From: Bin87 sp965261195
Lineage (GTDB): Bacteria; Chloroflexota; Dehalococcoidia; Lucifugimonadales; UBA3495
DNA: 64,000 bases
Reading direction: 5' to 3'
NCBI GenBank assembly: GCA_965261195.1
Contig: OZ253455.1
Coordinates: 4,154,001-4,218,000, forward strand
Part shown: piece by piece, positions 1 to 8,572 of the stretch
How the letters are laid out: each line of letters opens with the position of its first letter
Numbering within the stretch: position 1 is the first letter of the stretch
Translations under genes and position numbers: made by a program
The notes under the pieces: generated by a model
The model's input: the letters and a program-made list of their open reading frames with translations, nothing else
Told to the model about the DNA's origin: nothing
Database searches by the model: none

Positions 1-46
1 TGAACGCCTGGAAGAAGCCGCCCGTCGGTTGGCAGCCGCACGCTAG
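1..46 (+). CDS. C-terminal tail of an upstream gene (partial)
   Basis: An open frame enters from the left edge and ends at the TAG at 44-46. It reads as an Ala/Arg/Glu-rich helical tail ending in LAAAR. It is too short to identify. It lies about 50 bases upstream of plsY on the same strand, so the two may be co-transcribed. Confidence 0.4.
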   Translation, partial: ERLEEAARRLAAAR

Positions 47-97
47 TCGCCCCAGCACCTTGGGCTAGAATGCTAACGCCATAACCACCCAGGCCCC

Positions 98-784
98 ATG
101 ATAACTCTGATTGCTCTATGGGGTTTCGCATATCTGGTGGGCGCCGTTCCAGCCACCTACCTGATCGCCAAAGTTTTCGGCGGAATCGACCTCCGTTCCC
201 GTGGCAGCGGCAATGTCGGGGCCAGCAACCTCGCCAGCCAACTTGGCAAGCCCTGGTTACCCGTAGCGGGAGCCATCGAACTCGCTCGCGGTGGAGGTCC
301 ACTCTTGTTGGGCCATTTCGTCCTGGGACTGGACGCATACGTATGGGTCCTATCGGTCACTCCGCTGTTTACCATTATCGGCAACAACTGGTCTCCCTTT
401 TTGCGTTTCACCGGCGGCCGCGGCGTAGGGGTATGGAGCGGCGGGTTATTGGCAATGTCTCCGCCCGGTTTTCTGGTCGCCTTGATACCGTACTTGCTCG
501 GTTGGTGGGCTACCCGCCGTTCTGCGGAATGCCTCGCAGTCGTGCTGGCGACCTATCCGCTCGTTTGTTTGCTCCTGCCGCAACGATGGCTGTTGGCCGG
601 CGCGCCGGCGCAGTTGGCCACCATGGCCGCCAGCGGAGCCGTATTAATCTTCATCAAACGCGTTACGTCCAATGGAGAAGGGTTTCCACCAGGAGTGCCA
701 GCCATCCCGGTTTTGATTAACCGCCTCCTGAGAGACCGCGACATCGCTGATCGATCACAGTGGCTATCCAGGCAATTAGACTGA
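98..784 (+). CDS. plsY: Glycerol-3-phosphate acyltransferase PlsY-like membrane protein
   Basis: PlsY transfers an acyl group from acyl-phosphate to glycerol-3-phosphate, the first acylation step of phospholipid synthesis, and sits in the inner membrane. The 228-residue product is hydrophobic with several membrane segments. It carries the family motifs SGNVGASN (about residues 37-44, the variant of SGNxGxTN) and GGRGVGVWSG (about 107-116, the variant of GGKGVAT). Its length is typical (about 200-230). The C-terminal third is less conserved in appearance, with a hydrophilic tail after residue 190. The ATG at 98 gives the usual N-terminal membrane helix. A standard housekeeping assignment; the motif variants make it a somewhat divergent member. 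Confidence 0.85.
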   Translation: MITLIALWGFAYLVGAVPATYLIAKVFGGIDLRSRGSGNVGASNLASQLGKPWLPVAGAIELARGGGPLLLGHFVLGLDAYVWVLSVTPLFTIIGNNWSPFLRFTGGRGVGVWSGGLLAMSPPGFLVALIPYLLGWWATRRSAECLAVVLATYPLVCLLLPQRWLLAGAPAQLATMAASGAVLIFIKRVTSNGEGFPPGVPAIPVLINRLLRDRDIADRSQWLSRQLD

Positions 785-876
785 CCCTGTCCTCCAATCC
801 CTTGGTCCCGCAATCACCCGACGGGTTATAATCATCCGTACCCAAATCCACGGCCCAAGCGAGCGAACATACCAGC

Positions 877-1395
877 ATGGTAGAACAGCAAACCGGAAAT
901 CAGACCATCACGTGCCACTGGCATCCGACCGTCTCAACGGGGCTGTCGTGCGGCCAATGTCGGCGCCCTATGTGTACCCAATGCCTGGTACAGGTTCCGG
1001 TAGGTATCAGGTGCCGGGAGTGCGGACGAGCCCAACCGTTACCCACATTCGACGTTCGCCCGGCTAACTACGTAAGAGCGTCCATCGTAGCCGCCGGTAT
1101 CGTGCTTTTGGGTGTCATCGCCTGGAGTCTGCTGATACCCATACTCCAAATGTGGGCATTCGTTGCCATGCCCCTGGCCGTTGGCTACGCCGCCGGTGAA
1201 CTAATCAGCCGGGCGGTCAATCTCAAACGAAGCCGTGGGCTGATGTACCTCGCCGGTGGATCGGTCGTCGTAACCTTTCTTATAACCGCTTTTATATTTT
1301 GGAGGGCATTCGCATTACCGCCCCCCATCAGTCTATGGACCATACTGGCCACAGTTGGCGGCGTCCTCATCGCCGTGGGGCGGGTGCGCCTCTAG
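877..1395 (+). CDS. B-box-type zinc-finger membrane protein
   Basis: The N-terminus (about residues 14-55) holds a cysteine/histidine cluster: CHWHP, CGQC, MCTQC and CREC. This matches the small B-box-like zinc ribbon often found ahead of bacterial membrane domains such as rhomboid proteases. After it come about three hydrophobic segments (roughly 68-92, 92-112 and 128-150), then a last hydrophobic stretch at the end. No rhomboid GxSG motif is visible, so protease activity is not supported. The gene follows plsY by 92 bases and converges with recX, its stop overlapping the recX end by a few bases. Specific function unknown. Confidence 0.7.
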   Translation: MVEQQTGNQTITCHWHPTVSTGLSCGQCRRPMCTQCLVQVPVGIRCRECGRAQPLPTFDVRPANYVRASIVAAGIVLLGVIAWSLLIPILQMWAFVAMPLAVGYAAGELISRAVNLKRSRGLMYLAGGSVVVTFLITAFIFWRAFALPPPISLWTILATVGGVLIAVGRVRL

Positions 1396-1928
1396 GCAGT
1401 GTCAGGGGCGGAGAATTCTGTCCACAACCTGGTCACCGTCTGATGGGCAACGCCGCCGCCGAAGCCACGGCGTTGCAGATAATCCCACATCCTGCGTCGG
1501 AATACATGGTAGGCCAATCCCTCCCCAGACCCTAACCATCGTTCCGCTCGTTTCCTTCCGGCACGATAAGCGTTTTCCGCGTCGTCGACATCATCCAGGG
1601 TCGCGTCGATCAATCCATCGGCGATTCCCTTATCGCGCAACTCCCGTCGCAACAACGTGGCGCCGCGTGGGTTCCGGCGTTCCCGACTCGCGCGCCACTG
1701 ACGGGCAAACTCAGCATCGTCCAGGTAGCCGTACCCGATGAATATTGACACCACCCGGTCCACCACATTGGCGGCGAAGTCTTTACTCAAGCGGCGGCGA
1801 ACTTCACCAACCGACCGGGGTCGAAACCCTACGAACCGATATGCTACCTGCAACGCTCGGTCGTAGGAATCATCTGCGTCCGGTGAATCTTTCGGCGTCA
1901 GCGACTGACCCAGCGAATTGACCATCAT
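1392..1928 (-). CDS. recX: Regulatory protein RecX
   Basis: RecX binds RecA filaments and limits recombinase activity. The 178-residue product has the helical RecX repeats, with the typical sequences FRPRSVGEVRRRL, GYGYLDDAEFARQW and NPRGATLLRRELRDKGI in order across residues about 34-110. The length is normal. The start at 1928 lies two bases after the recA stop codon (TAG at 1930-1932), so the two genes form an operon with tight or coupled translation, an arrangement common in bacteria. A second ATG directly follows at 1925 and either may be used. Confidence 0.93.
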   Translation of the reverse strand: MMVNSLGQSLTPKDSPDADDSYDRALQVAYRFVGFRPRSVGEVRRRLSKDFAANVVDRVVSIFIGYGYLDDAEFARQWRASRERRNPRGATLLRRELRDKGIADGLIDATLDDVDDAENAYRAGRKRAERWLGSGEGLAYHVFRRRMWDYLQRRGFGGGVAHQTVTRLWTEFSAPDTA

Positions 1929-1929
1929 C

Positions 1930-3045
1930 CTAATTCAGGCTAACCGCGTCAGTGTTGGCGATGTGCGAATCGGCGGTCGTTGCGTCGGCGACACTATGGC
2001 CGTTGCCGGCTTCATCCGGAGGGGTTGCATCCGGCTCTTCGACGTGGCGAATGAGCGCCTCGATGGCTTCCGCGATGTCGGTACGCTCGGACAGGAAGTT
2101 CTTGGAGTTCTCCCGGCCTTGACCCAAACGCGTATCCTCATAGGAATAAAAGGCGCCAGCCTTTTTAACGATGCCTCTCGTTACACCTATGTCCAGCAGA
2201 TCGCCCATCTTGCTAATTCCCCGGTTGAACATTATGTCGAATTCGGCAACCCGGAAAGGCGCAGCCACTTTGTTTTTCACGATGCGCGCCCGCACCCGGT
2301 TGCCAATGATTTCCGTACCCTGCTTGAGCGATTCACTCCGGCGCAGGTCGATACGAACCGAGCTGTAGAACTTCAAGGCCCGACCGCCAGGCGTAACCTC
2401 CGGGCTTCCGTAGGAAACTCCGATTTTTTCGCGAATCTGGTTGATGAATACCACCGCAGTCCGCGACCGGTTGATTGCAGAGGTGAGTTTCCGCAGCGCT
2501 TGCGACATCAGGCGGGCCTGCATCCCCATATGCACGTCACCCATATCGCCGTCAACCTCGGCCTGGGGCACCAGCGCAGCCACGCTGTCAATGATGATGG
2601 CGTCAATTGCTCCGCTGCGCACCAGTTGCTCGGTGATGTCCAGCGCCTGTTCAGCAGAGTCGGGTTGGGAAATGAGCAGGTTGTCCAGGTCGAGGCCGCA
2701 ATTCGTAGCATACTGCGGGTCCAGCGCGTGCTCGACGTCAACATACGCTGCCAAACCGCCCATCCGTTGGGTTTCTGCCATAATGTGAATCGCCAGCGTG
2801 GATTTGCCAGCCGACTCACCGCCATAGATTTCAGTAACCCGTCCGCGCGGCAATCCACCGACGCCCAATGCCAGGTCCAGCGATAGCGAGCCGGTTGGGA
2901 TTACGTTGGTAATCAGGTGGGCCACCTGGTCGTTGCCACGCATTACCGCGCCGCGGCCGTGGTCTTTTTCGATCTTGCCCAAGGCAAGTTCCAAAGCCGC
3001 CAGTTTGTCCTTGTCCAGATTGAGTGTCTCAGCGTTGATTGCCAT
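1930..3045 (-). CDS. recA: Recombinase RecA
   Basis: RecA forms ATP-dependent filaments on single-stranded DNA for homologous recombination and SOS induction. The 371-residue product shows the Walker A motif GGESAGKS (about 75-82, where GPESSGKT is usual), the VFINQIREKIGV segment and GGRALKFYSSVRIDLRR. The C-terminal tail is acidic, as is typical. The start is taken at the ATG at 3045 because AGGAAGG lies at 3051-3057; the in-frame GTG at 3060 would put that ribosome binding site inside the gene. Co-transcribed with recX. A good promoter lies upstream (see 3082-3110). Confidence 0.97.
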   Translation of the reverse strand: MAINAETLNLDKDKLAALELALGKIEKDHGRGAVMRGNDQVAHLITNVIPTGSLSLDLALGVGGLPRGRVTEIYGGESAGKSTLAIHIMAETQRMGGLAAYVDVEHALDPQYATNCGLDLDNLLISQPDSAEQALDITEQLVRSGAIDAIIIDSVAALVPQAEVDGDMGDVHMGMQARLMSQALRKLTSAINRSRTAVVFINQIREKIGVSYGSPEVTPGGRALKFYSSVRIDLRRSESLKQGTEIIGNRVRARIVKNKVAAPFRVAEFDIMFNRGISKMGDLLDIGVTRGIVKKAGAFYSYEDTRLGQGRENSKNFLSERTDIAEAIEALIRHVEEPDATPPDEAGNGHSVADATTADSHIANTDAVSLN

Positions 3046-3081
3046 TGTATCCTTCCTCACCTTCGCACCTGAATTACGCAG

Positions 3082-3110
3082 ATATTAGCACTTCCGTTCC
3101 AATACTGCAA
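3082..3110 (-). promoter_or_regulatory. Predicted recA promoter with an SOS-box-like spacer
   Basis: On the minus strand a -35 TTGCAG (3110-3105) and a -10 TAATAT (3087-3082) are separated by exactly 17 bases. The spacer contains GAACGGAAGTGC (3099-3088), one mismatch from the Gram-positive LexA core GAAC-N4-GTTC. The position fits LexA repression of recA-recX, but the operator call is inference. Confidence 0.5.
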
Positions 3111-3226
3111 TAGCGGCCTGACACTATTTTGCACGATGCTGCAATCCAGTCCGCTGCACCGCAAACCGGTCGCTAAATCCGACTCTTTGCACCTTCAGAA
3201 GCCCACGGCTCCTCATGCTAAAAGTC

Positions 3227-3457
3227 TCAAAAACCGCCTTGAAATCCAATGGTTACCGTCCCGTTTTCCACGATTATCGGCGTAATCCGCTCTCCGCCGG
3301 ATAGCTCAAGCAGAGCCGGCACCTGGTCGGGCCGCTTCGACACGTCAATCTCGGTATACGCCACCCGCTGGCGGCGATAGTGCATCTTCGCCTGCGCCGA
3401 GAATGGGCAGTCCGGATGCGTATAAAGGATGATTTCGGATTGGTCTACAGTGGTCAA
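3227..3457 (-). CDS. Glutaredoxin-like protein, CxxS active site
   Basis: A thioredoxin-fold protein of 76 residues. It has the active-site motif CPFS in the context THPDCPFSAQAK near the N-terminus, and the cis-proline region RITPIIVENG, then a Gly-rich end GFQGGF. The second active-site cysteine is replaced by serine, as in monothiol glutaredoxins. The frame stays open to an ATG at 3544, but the first 29 residues of that version do not resemble the fold. A TTG at 3457 preceded by AGGAG (3464-3468, 6-base spacing) gives the expected glutaredoxin start. It sits downstream of moxR on the same strand and upstream of recA. Confidence 0.75.
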   Translation of the reverse strand: MTTVDQSEIILYTHPDCPFSAQAKMHYRRQRVAYTEIDVSKRPDQVPALLELSGGERITPIIVENGTVTIGFQGGF

Positions 3458-3565
3458 AACAAACTCCTGAGCGCCTGGGTACAAGTTCAAATCAACGTGC
3501 CAGCGGTTGACTCCGTTAATCAATTCTACGGACGCCCTCACCATAAGGCAACGCCGGCGAAACGC

Positions 3566-4519
3566 CTAAATCGGAACGGGCTGTTCTTCCAGCAATTCGG
3601 CAATCACCGACTCCTGGCTGCGTTCCCGCAATCGCGCCATGCTTTTCAGGATGATCCGGTGGGCCAGCGCCGGTTCGGCCAGTGCCTTGATGTCGTCCGG
3701 CGTCACGTATTCCTGCCCGCGGATACCGGCCAGCGCTTGTGCGCAACGGTAAAGCCCCAGCGTCGCCCGCGGGCTCGCTCCCAGTTCCACGTCGGGATGG
3801 CTGCGCGTGGCGCGGGTCAGCTGCACCAGGTAGGTTCGCAACACCGGGTCGATGTACACCTGCCGCACCATGTTCTGGACACGCACCACTTCGGCGGCGG
3901 TCGCGACCGGTTGCAGCGACCGCAACGGATCAGCATTCTCAAACCGTTCCAGCATCGCTGATTCGTCATCCTCAGATGGATACCCGAGGCGCAACCGCAG
4001 CAGGAAGCGGTCAATCTGAGCTTCAGGCAGTGGAAAGGTGCCTTCCAGCTCGATGGGGTTTTGGGTGGCCAGCACCAGAAACGGCGCCGGCAACTCGATG
4101 GTGTCCTGATCCACGGTAACTTGCTGCTCGGCCATGGCCTCCAGCAGCGCGGACTGTGTCCTCGGCGTGGCGCGGTTTATTTCGTCGGCCAGCACAATTT
4201 GGGAGATCACCGGCCCCGGTCGAAACTCGAACTCCCCGCTGCGCTGGTTGTAATAGTGAACACCCGTAATATCCGACGGCATCAAGTCAGGGGTGAACTG
4301 TATGCGCCGGAAATCACACGCCAGCGAGTAGGCCAATGACCGGGCTAGTGTGGTCTTGCCAATGCCCGGCACATCTTCGACCAGGATGTGGCCGCCGCTG
4401 AAGAGCGCCGCCAGGGTGTATTCAATCACCTCGTCCTTGCCAACAATCGCCAACTGGATGTTGGTTTTGATGGCGGCTGCCGTGTCGGCAATCGTCCTGG
4501 CGTTAGCAGGTGTTATCAC
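3566..4519 (-). CDS. MoxR-family AAA+ ATPase
   Basis: MoxR ATPases act as chaperones that help assemble or activate partner protein complexes, often ones with von Willebrand A domains. The 317-residue product has Walker A DVPGIGKTT (about 49-57), Walker B QIVLADEIN (about 107-115), the family sequence TQNPIELEGTFPLPEAQIDRF split around residues 150-175, and the C-terminal lid. No VWA, DUF58 or transglutaminase-like partner gene follows here, which is unusual for the family. The GTG start at 4519 overlaps the stop of the upstream nucleotidyltransferase gene (GTGA), indicating translational coupling. Confidence 0.92.
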   Translation of the reverse strand: MITPANARTIADTAAAIKTNIQLAIVGKDEVIEYTLAALFSGGHILVEDVPGIGKTTLARSLAYSLACDFRRIQFTPDLMPSDITGVHYYNQRSGEFEFRPGPVISQIVLADEINRATPRTQSALLEAMAEQQVTVDQDTIELPAPFLVLATQNPIELEGTFPLPEAQIDRFLLRLRLGYPSEDDESAMLERFENADPLRSLQPVATAAEVVRVQNMVRQVYIDPVLRTYLVQLTRATRSHPDVELGASPRATLGLYRCAQALAGIRGQEYVTPDDIKALAEPALAHRIILKSMARLRERSQESVIAELLEEQPVPI

Positions 4520-5247
4520 CGTACCGCCTGATGGCCCGCCACGGGCCTCCCGATCAAATGCCGCTCGGCATCCGCCATGTCCTGCATCGAGTCCACGCTG
4601 CGCCAGAATTCGTCGGTATGCACCGCAGACATTCGCCCCTGTTCCGCCAGCGTCGGGAACGTGGTGTCTTCATGGTCGCCCCGTTCGGGCAGCCACTCCC
4701 TGATTGCCGGATTGAAAACATACACGCCGCCGTTGATAGCATAGGGTAACGGCGCCTTTTCGCGAAAATCCCTGACCAAACCGGCAGAGTCGGTATCAAC
4801 TATTCCATAAGCGCTGGTCATACCCACGGTCAGAATCGTCGCCAGATGGTCGGGGTTTGCTGCGGCGCGGGCGCGGTAGTCAGCTAGCAACCTGCCTAAA
4901 TCAACCTCGGTAATTATATCGCCATTGATGGCGATAACCGGCTCATCAGCTCCGTCCGGCGTCATTGCAAGCCCCTTTCTCAGCGCACCGCCGCGACCCA
5001 GCGGGGTTTCTTCACGGCTGTAGTGCGCGCAGATACCATAGGCGCTGCCGTCGCCAAAATAATCAGCCACTGCTTCGGCCAGATAACCCACCAGGAACAC
5101 CACGTCCGTAACCCCGCAGCGCCGGAGCCAGCGCACCTGATGCCACAGCAGCGGCTGTCCGGCCAGGGCGATCATGGGTTTAGGCAGTTTGTCAGTAAGG
5201 GGACGCAACCGTTCGCCCTTGCCGCCGGCCAGTATCAGAGCATACAT
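4516..5247 (-). CDS. NDP-sugar pyrophosphorylase family nucleotidyltransferase
   Basis: Members of this family join a sugar-1-phosphate to an NTP to make NDP-sugars for cell envelope polysaccharides. The 243-residue product begins with the nucleotide-binding signature LILAGGKGERLRPLT and KLPKPM, and contains a metal-binding INGDI segment around residue 110. It lacks a C-terminal left-handed beta-helix, so it is the short mannose-1-phosphate guanylyltransferase-like or glucose-1-phosphate thymidylyltransferase-like type. The ATG at 5247 is chosen because the motif must lie at the N-terminus; the upstream extension looks non-coding. The gene is coupled to moxR by a 4-base overlap. Confidence 0.88.
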   Translation of the reverse strand: MYALILAGGKGERLRPLTDKLPKPMIALAGQPLLWHQVRWLRRCGVTDVVFLVGYLAEAVADYFGDGSAYGICAHYSREETPLGRGGALRKGLAMTPDGADEPVIAINGDIITEVDLGRLLADYRARAAANPDHLATILTVGMTSAYGIVDTDSAGLVRDFREKAPLPYAINGGVYVFNPAIREWLPERGDHEDTTFPTLAEQGRMSAVHTDEFWRSVDSMQDMADAERHLIGRPVAGHQAVR

Positions 5248-5304
5248 CGTTGGCAGTATGTTAACGCTGGCAACGGGCGGGGTCAACGCTAACTGAACCC
5301 TCAC

Positions 5305-5334
5305 AAAAACGCCCCCACCGTATGATGGAGGCGT
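5305..5334 (-). terminator. Rho-independent terminator of the TRAP operon
   Basis: Read on the minus strand, ACGCCTCCA pairs with TGGGGGCGT (one G-T pair) across an 8-base loop and is followed by a run of five T. It lies just downstream of the dctM-like gene. Confidence 0.7.
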
Positions 5335-5360
5335 CAGAATGTCGCATTATTGCCCGTACC

Positions 5361-7214
5361 CTATTGATAAGCCCGCGGGCGGAACTCCGACGCACAGAAC
5401 CGCATCAGGTCCCAGCTGCCGGGGTCGCCGGTACTCTCTCTGATCTGGGCCTGCACCCCTGCCACGCCCAGATTCGCCAGCGTTGGGTCGCCACTCTGTT
5501 TGATCGTAGAGTCGATCAGGTCCCGCAACCCCATCTGCTCTTCACGAGGCAGGAGCGCTTCGCGTGAGATTTGGTCAATCACCTCTGGGCTGGCGCCGGC
5601 TTCCCGGGCAATATCCGCCAGCGCGAAGTAGCTGGTTGGATTGTCGTAGAAGACGCACGGCGCGTACAGGGCGATGTCCGGGAAAGCGAACAGCAGCGCA
5701 ATCACCACCGCCATGCACCCCATAAAGGGCAGGACGCCAATATACACGTCGGTGATCGTGCTTTCTCTTAACACCTCCTGCGCCGCCGACGTTTGCGCCG
5801 CCATTTCCGCATCCACATCCTGGCGAACACCGTGCAGAATGTACAGGTTGATGCCTTCCGGCGGGCTGATCAGCGCCGCTTCCACCAGGATCACCATGAT
5901 GATGCCAAACCACACCAGATCCACGCCAACTGCTTCCAGTGAGGGCACCAGGATGGGTATGGTGGTAACCAGCATGGCGAAACTTTCCATGAAGGTTCCC
6001 AGCAACAGGTAGAAGAACACCAGGATGATTACGAACTGCAAGGCATTGAGATTCAGGCCCGTAATCCATTCGGAAATATCCTGGGAGATGCCCAGCCGGG
6101 CGAAGGCGAAACTCAGGGTAAACGCCGCCATCACGATGAGCATGATCATCGACGAGGTACGCACCGTGGAAATGATGGAGTCCGTCAGCATTATCCTGAT
6201 GCCGTGATATGACCCGCCCCAGTTAGCGTAGGTGCCCGCCACCTTCTTGTACAGTTCGTTGGCGATGGCCACCACCAACGCCCCAACAACGCCCAATGCG
6301 GCCGCCTCGGTCGGCGTGGCCCAGCCGGTATAGATGGAACCGAGCACCACCACAATGATAATCAGCACCGGTACGATGCCAGCCATCCCAACTGCTGCTT
6401 CACCCAACATTCGCAGCCATTCGCCCACGGCCTCGCCGTAGGACAGCACCGAGCGACCACGCCGGTACGCTTTTCGCTCTTCGATATCCGAAATACCAGC
6501 CTCGGTAGCCCGTTCCTGTTGCAACACCGCTGCCTGGTCCGCCCCGTAACGTCTAACCCCGACACCATGGAACCAGGCGCGATACAGGCGGCGCACTCCC
6601 TCGTCCATGGGCGCGGTGCTGGGGAAAATCACCGAGGTGATAACCATCATGAACATCATGGTGAATGCCAGCAGGAAGCCGGGCAGGAACCCGCCCATAT
6701 ACAAGCGACCAATGGATTCCTCGACCAGCACACCGTAAATGATTAATCCGATGCTGGGAGGAATCAGGATGCCCAATGTACCGCCGGCGGCCAGGGAGCC
6801 AATCACCAGCCTTTCGCTGTAACCACGCTGACGGAACGAGGGCAGCGAGACGCGGCTGATTGTTGCCGACGTTGCGACGCTGGAACCGGAACAAGCGGCA
6901 AACACCGCACAGGAAGCAATGTTCGTATGCAGCAAGCCTCCCGGCAAAAACACCAGCCAGCGCGACAGGGCGCCGTACATCCGCTCGCCCATCCCGGAGC
7001 GCAGCATCAGCTCGCCCATCAGCAGGAATAGCGGTACGGCCACCAGGATGAAGTTGGTATTGCTCTCCCACGCCTTGTTGCCCAGAATATTCCACAAAGG
7101 CGCATCCGAGAACGCCTGCATCATCACCAGGGAAAGCACGCCCAGGGCGCCAGCCACGTAAAGGCCGATGAGGAAGAAAACCCCCATCATGCTGAATGCG
7201 GTGATGATTACCAT
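5361..7214 (-). CDS. TRAP transporter large permease, DctM-like, extended
   Basis: The large membrane subunit of a tripartite ATP-independent periplasmic transporter, which uses an ion gradient to import organic acids captured by the substrate-binding protein. The 617-residue product has the DctM hallmarks FAACSGSSVATSATI (about 107-121) and GTLGILIPPSIGLIIYG (about 145-161), and many membrane helices. It is much longer than the usual 430 or so residues: a hydrophilic insert of about 70 residues follows residue 195, and the C-terminus adds another membrane helix (about 505-530) and a soluble tail of about 90 residues. GGAGG lies 12 bases before the ATG. Downstream of dctQ in the operon. Confidence 0.92.
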   Translation of the reverse strand: MVIITAFSMMGVFFLIGLYVAGALGVLSLVMMQAFSDAPLWNILGNKAWESNTNFILVAVPLFLLMGELMLRSGMGERMYGALSRWLVFLPGGLLHTNIASCAVFAACSGSSVATSATISRVSLPSFRQRGYSERLVIGSLAAGGTLGILIPPSIGLIIYGVLVEESIGRLYMGGFLPGFLLAFTMMFMMVITSVIFPSTAPMDEGVRRLYRAWFHGVGVRRYGADQAAVLQQERATEAGISDIEERKAYRRGRSVLSYGEAVGEWLRMLGEAAVGMAGIVPVLIIIVVVLGSIYTGWATPTEAAALGVVGALVVAIANELYKKVAGTYANWGGSYHGIRIMLTDSIISTVRTSSMIMLIVMAAFTLSFAFARLGISQDISEWITGLNLNALQFVIILVFFYLLLGTFMESFAMLVTTIPILVPSLEAVGVDLVWFGIIMVILVEAALISPPEGINLYILHGVRQDVDAEMAAQTSAAQEVLRESTITDVYIGVLPFMGCMAVVIALLFAFPDIALYAPCVFYDNPTSYFALADIAREAGASPEVIDQISREALLPREEQMGLRDLIDSTIKQSGDPTLANLGVAGVQAQIRESTGDPGSWDLMRFCASEFRPRAYQ

Positions 7215-7345
7215 TTTTGCTGCGACCTCCGGGCGGCGCGAGCTTGATCAGGCTGATGAAATCGTTGTCTGGATAGAATCGTTGCTGGATGAAATCGTTT
7301 ACGGTTGGTTCAATCGGGGGTTGCTGGGCGGGGTTTCAGAGGCGC
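7215..7345. other. dctQ-dctM spacer
   Basis: No gene is seen. The spacer contains a short imperfect repeat (GATGAAATCGTT occurs twice, with a related copy between) ahead of the dctM ribosome binding site. Confidence 0.4.
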
Positions 7346-8023
7346 CTACACGCCGGACGCGGCTTCCATGACAACGTCGGACGGCGCCAGTTCGGCCAAG
7401 TCAGCCAAATCTCTACCACTCCTCTTGTGCCAGATCTCCAGTAGACCGCGCAATATCATGCTGAGCATCCATTCAAACGATGTAAATGCCAACATCGTAA
7501 ATCCAATGGCCACAATCATCTGGAACATCCACAATTCCGGCAAAAAGTTGCCCACGAGATAGGTGTTAGCCAAAGCCGGCTGGCACACGCCATCGCCATC
7601 CAATCGGATGCAGTACGACTCCGCCACTTCTTCCCAGGACTTGATGGCCGTAATCAGGCTAAAGAACCCCACTGACGCCAGCGCAAGCCAGTCGGCGGTC
7701 GAGCGCAGGTAGGGGTGGATGCGGGAGAACAGCGGCAGCAGCACGTCAATGCGCACGTGCGAACCGGTACGCAGAGAATAGGAGAACGCCCAGGTGCCGG
7801 CGAACGCCAGCACGTAGCCTCCCACCAACTCCGAGTTGCCCAGCGACGGGCCGCCCAGTTTCCGCACTATCACCTGATAGGTGATGTAGATTCCCAGCAA
7901 CAACAGCAGCGTGCCGCAGATGTACCCGAAGCCCCGATATACCTTGTCCAACCCAGCGTCAATCTTGTTGATGGCGCGGGTCAGGGTTACCGTTCTCGGT
8001 GGCGGGGAGACTTGCGTGGTCAA
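7346..8023 (-). CDS. TRAP transporter small permease, DctQ-like
   Basis: The small membrane subunit that pairs with DctM. The 225-residue product has four hydrophobic segments (roughly 27-48, 58-80, 105-125 and 160-185) and the loop sequence RTGSHVRIDVLLP typical of DctQ. The start is placed at TTG 8023 because GGAGG lies at 8030-8034 with a 6-base gap; the longer frame to 8056 would place that site inside the gene. A stretch with a repeat element separates it from the upstream binding-protein gene, and 131 bases separate it from dctM. Confidence 0.85.
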   Translation of the reverse strand: MTTQVSPPPRTVTLTRAINKIDAGLDKVYRGFGYICGTLLLLLGIYITYQVIVRKLGGPSLGNSELVGGYVLAFAGTWAFSYSLRTGSHVRIDVLLPLFSRIHPYLRSTADWLALASVGFFSLITAIKSWEEVAESYCIRLDGDGVCQPALANTYLVGNFLPELWMFQMIVAIGFTMLAFTSFEWMLSMILRGLLEIWHKRSGRDLADLAELAPSDVVMEAASGV

Positions 8024-8228
8024 CTGGAACCTCCGGGGCCGAAAATGGGCATACAATTATGTTATGTAGGGAAGGCGCTCACCACGGATCCCCTCGCGGC
8101 TGCGCACCGGTCGTGACCATGAACGGGTTAGCGTTACACGCCGTCCGAAGTGCGCGATTGTGGAGTCTATGTGTCGGGCTGATAATTGTCAAACTGCGTC
8201 GATATTTCACGCGTATCCACTTTTAATC

Positions 8229-8338
8229 TGTCATTGCGAGGAGCGCAGCGACGTGGCAATCTCATTGAGGTTGAACACACGTCAGCGAATCGTCGTTGCT
8301 ACGGCGCCGAGATTGCCACGCTGCGCTCACAATGACAA
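8229..8338. repeat. Dispersed inverted-repeat element (TGTCATTGCGAG family), full copy
   Basis: The left end reads TGTCATTGCGAGGAGCGCAG and the right end is its approximate reverse complement ending AATGACA. The arms hold the further complementary pair GTGGCAATCTC and GAGATTGCCAC. Related full or half copies lie at 24284, 28818, 35782, 40516, 48607, 51549 and 62158. No coding capacity. It lies between the dctP-like and dctQ-like genes. Confidence 0.75.
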
Positions 8339-8506
8339 AGTGGGTACGCCACGAGGCGTCGATAGGCGCAACACATCAACGTCAATTGCAAGCCCGACCC
8401 CCAACGGAGGCGGTTTCAAACCGCAACTAATTTAGCGGAAATGCAGGATCCCCATTTCGAGACTCATCCGCTCCCCCTGACTGCGCTACCGCCAATCATT
8501 GCCACG

Positions 8507-8542
8507 AAAAACGCTGGGCCACCCGCAGAGGGCAGCCCAGCG
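8507..8542 (-). terminator. Rho-independent terminator after the single-domain DctP gene
   Basis: On the minus strand CGCTGGGC pairs with GCCCAGCG, extended by TGCCC with GGGTG, and is followed by TTTTT. It lies just downstream of the binding-protein gene that ends at 8573. It would reduce transcription into dctQ-dctM, giving more binding protein than permease. Confidence 0.8.
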
Positions 8543-8572
8543 CTGAAGCCACGGGGTTAGTCCGTCGCGCCG

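Noticed and set aside
877..1395. Rhomboid protease
   Set aside because: The zinc-finger start resembles that of some rhomboid proteins, but no GxSG or catalytic His-containing helix is present.
1918..2886. Long plus-strand open frame opposite recA
   Set aside because: It is the complement of the clearly coding recA gene, has no ribosome binding site and matches no family.
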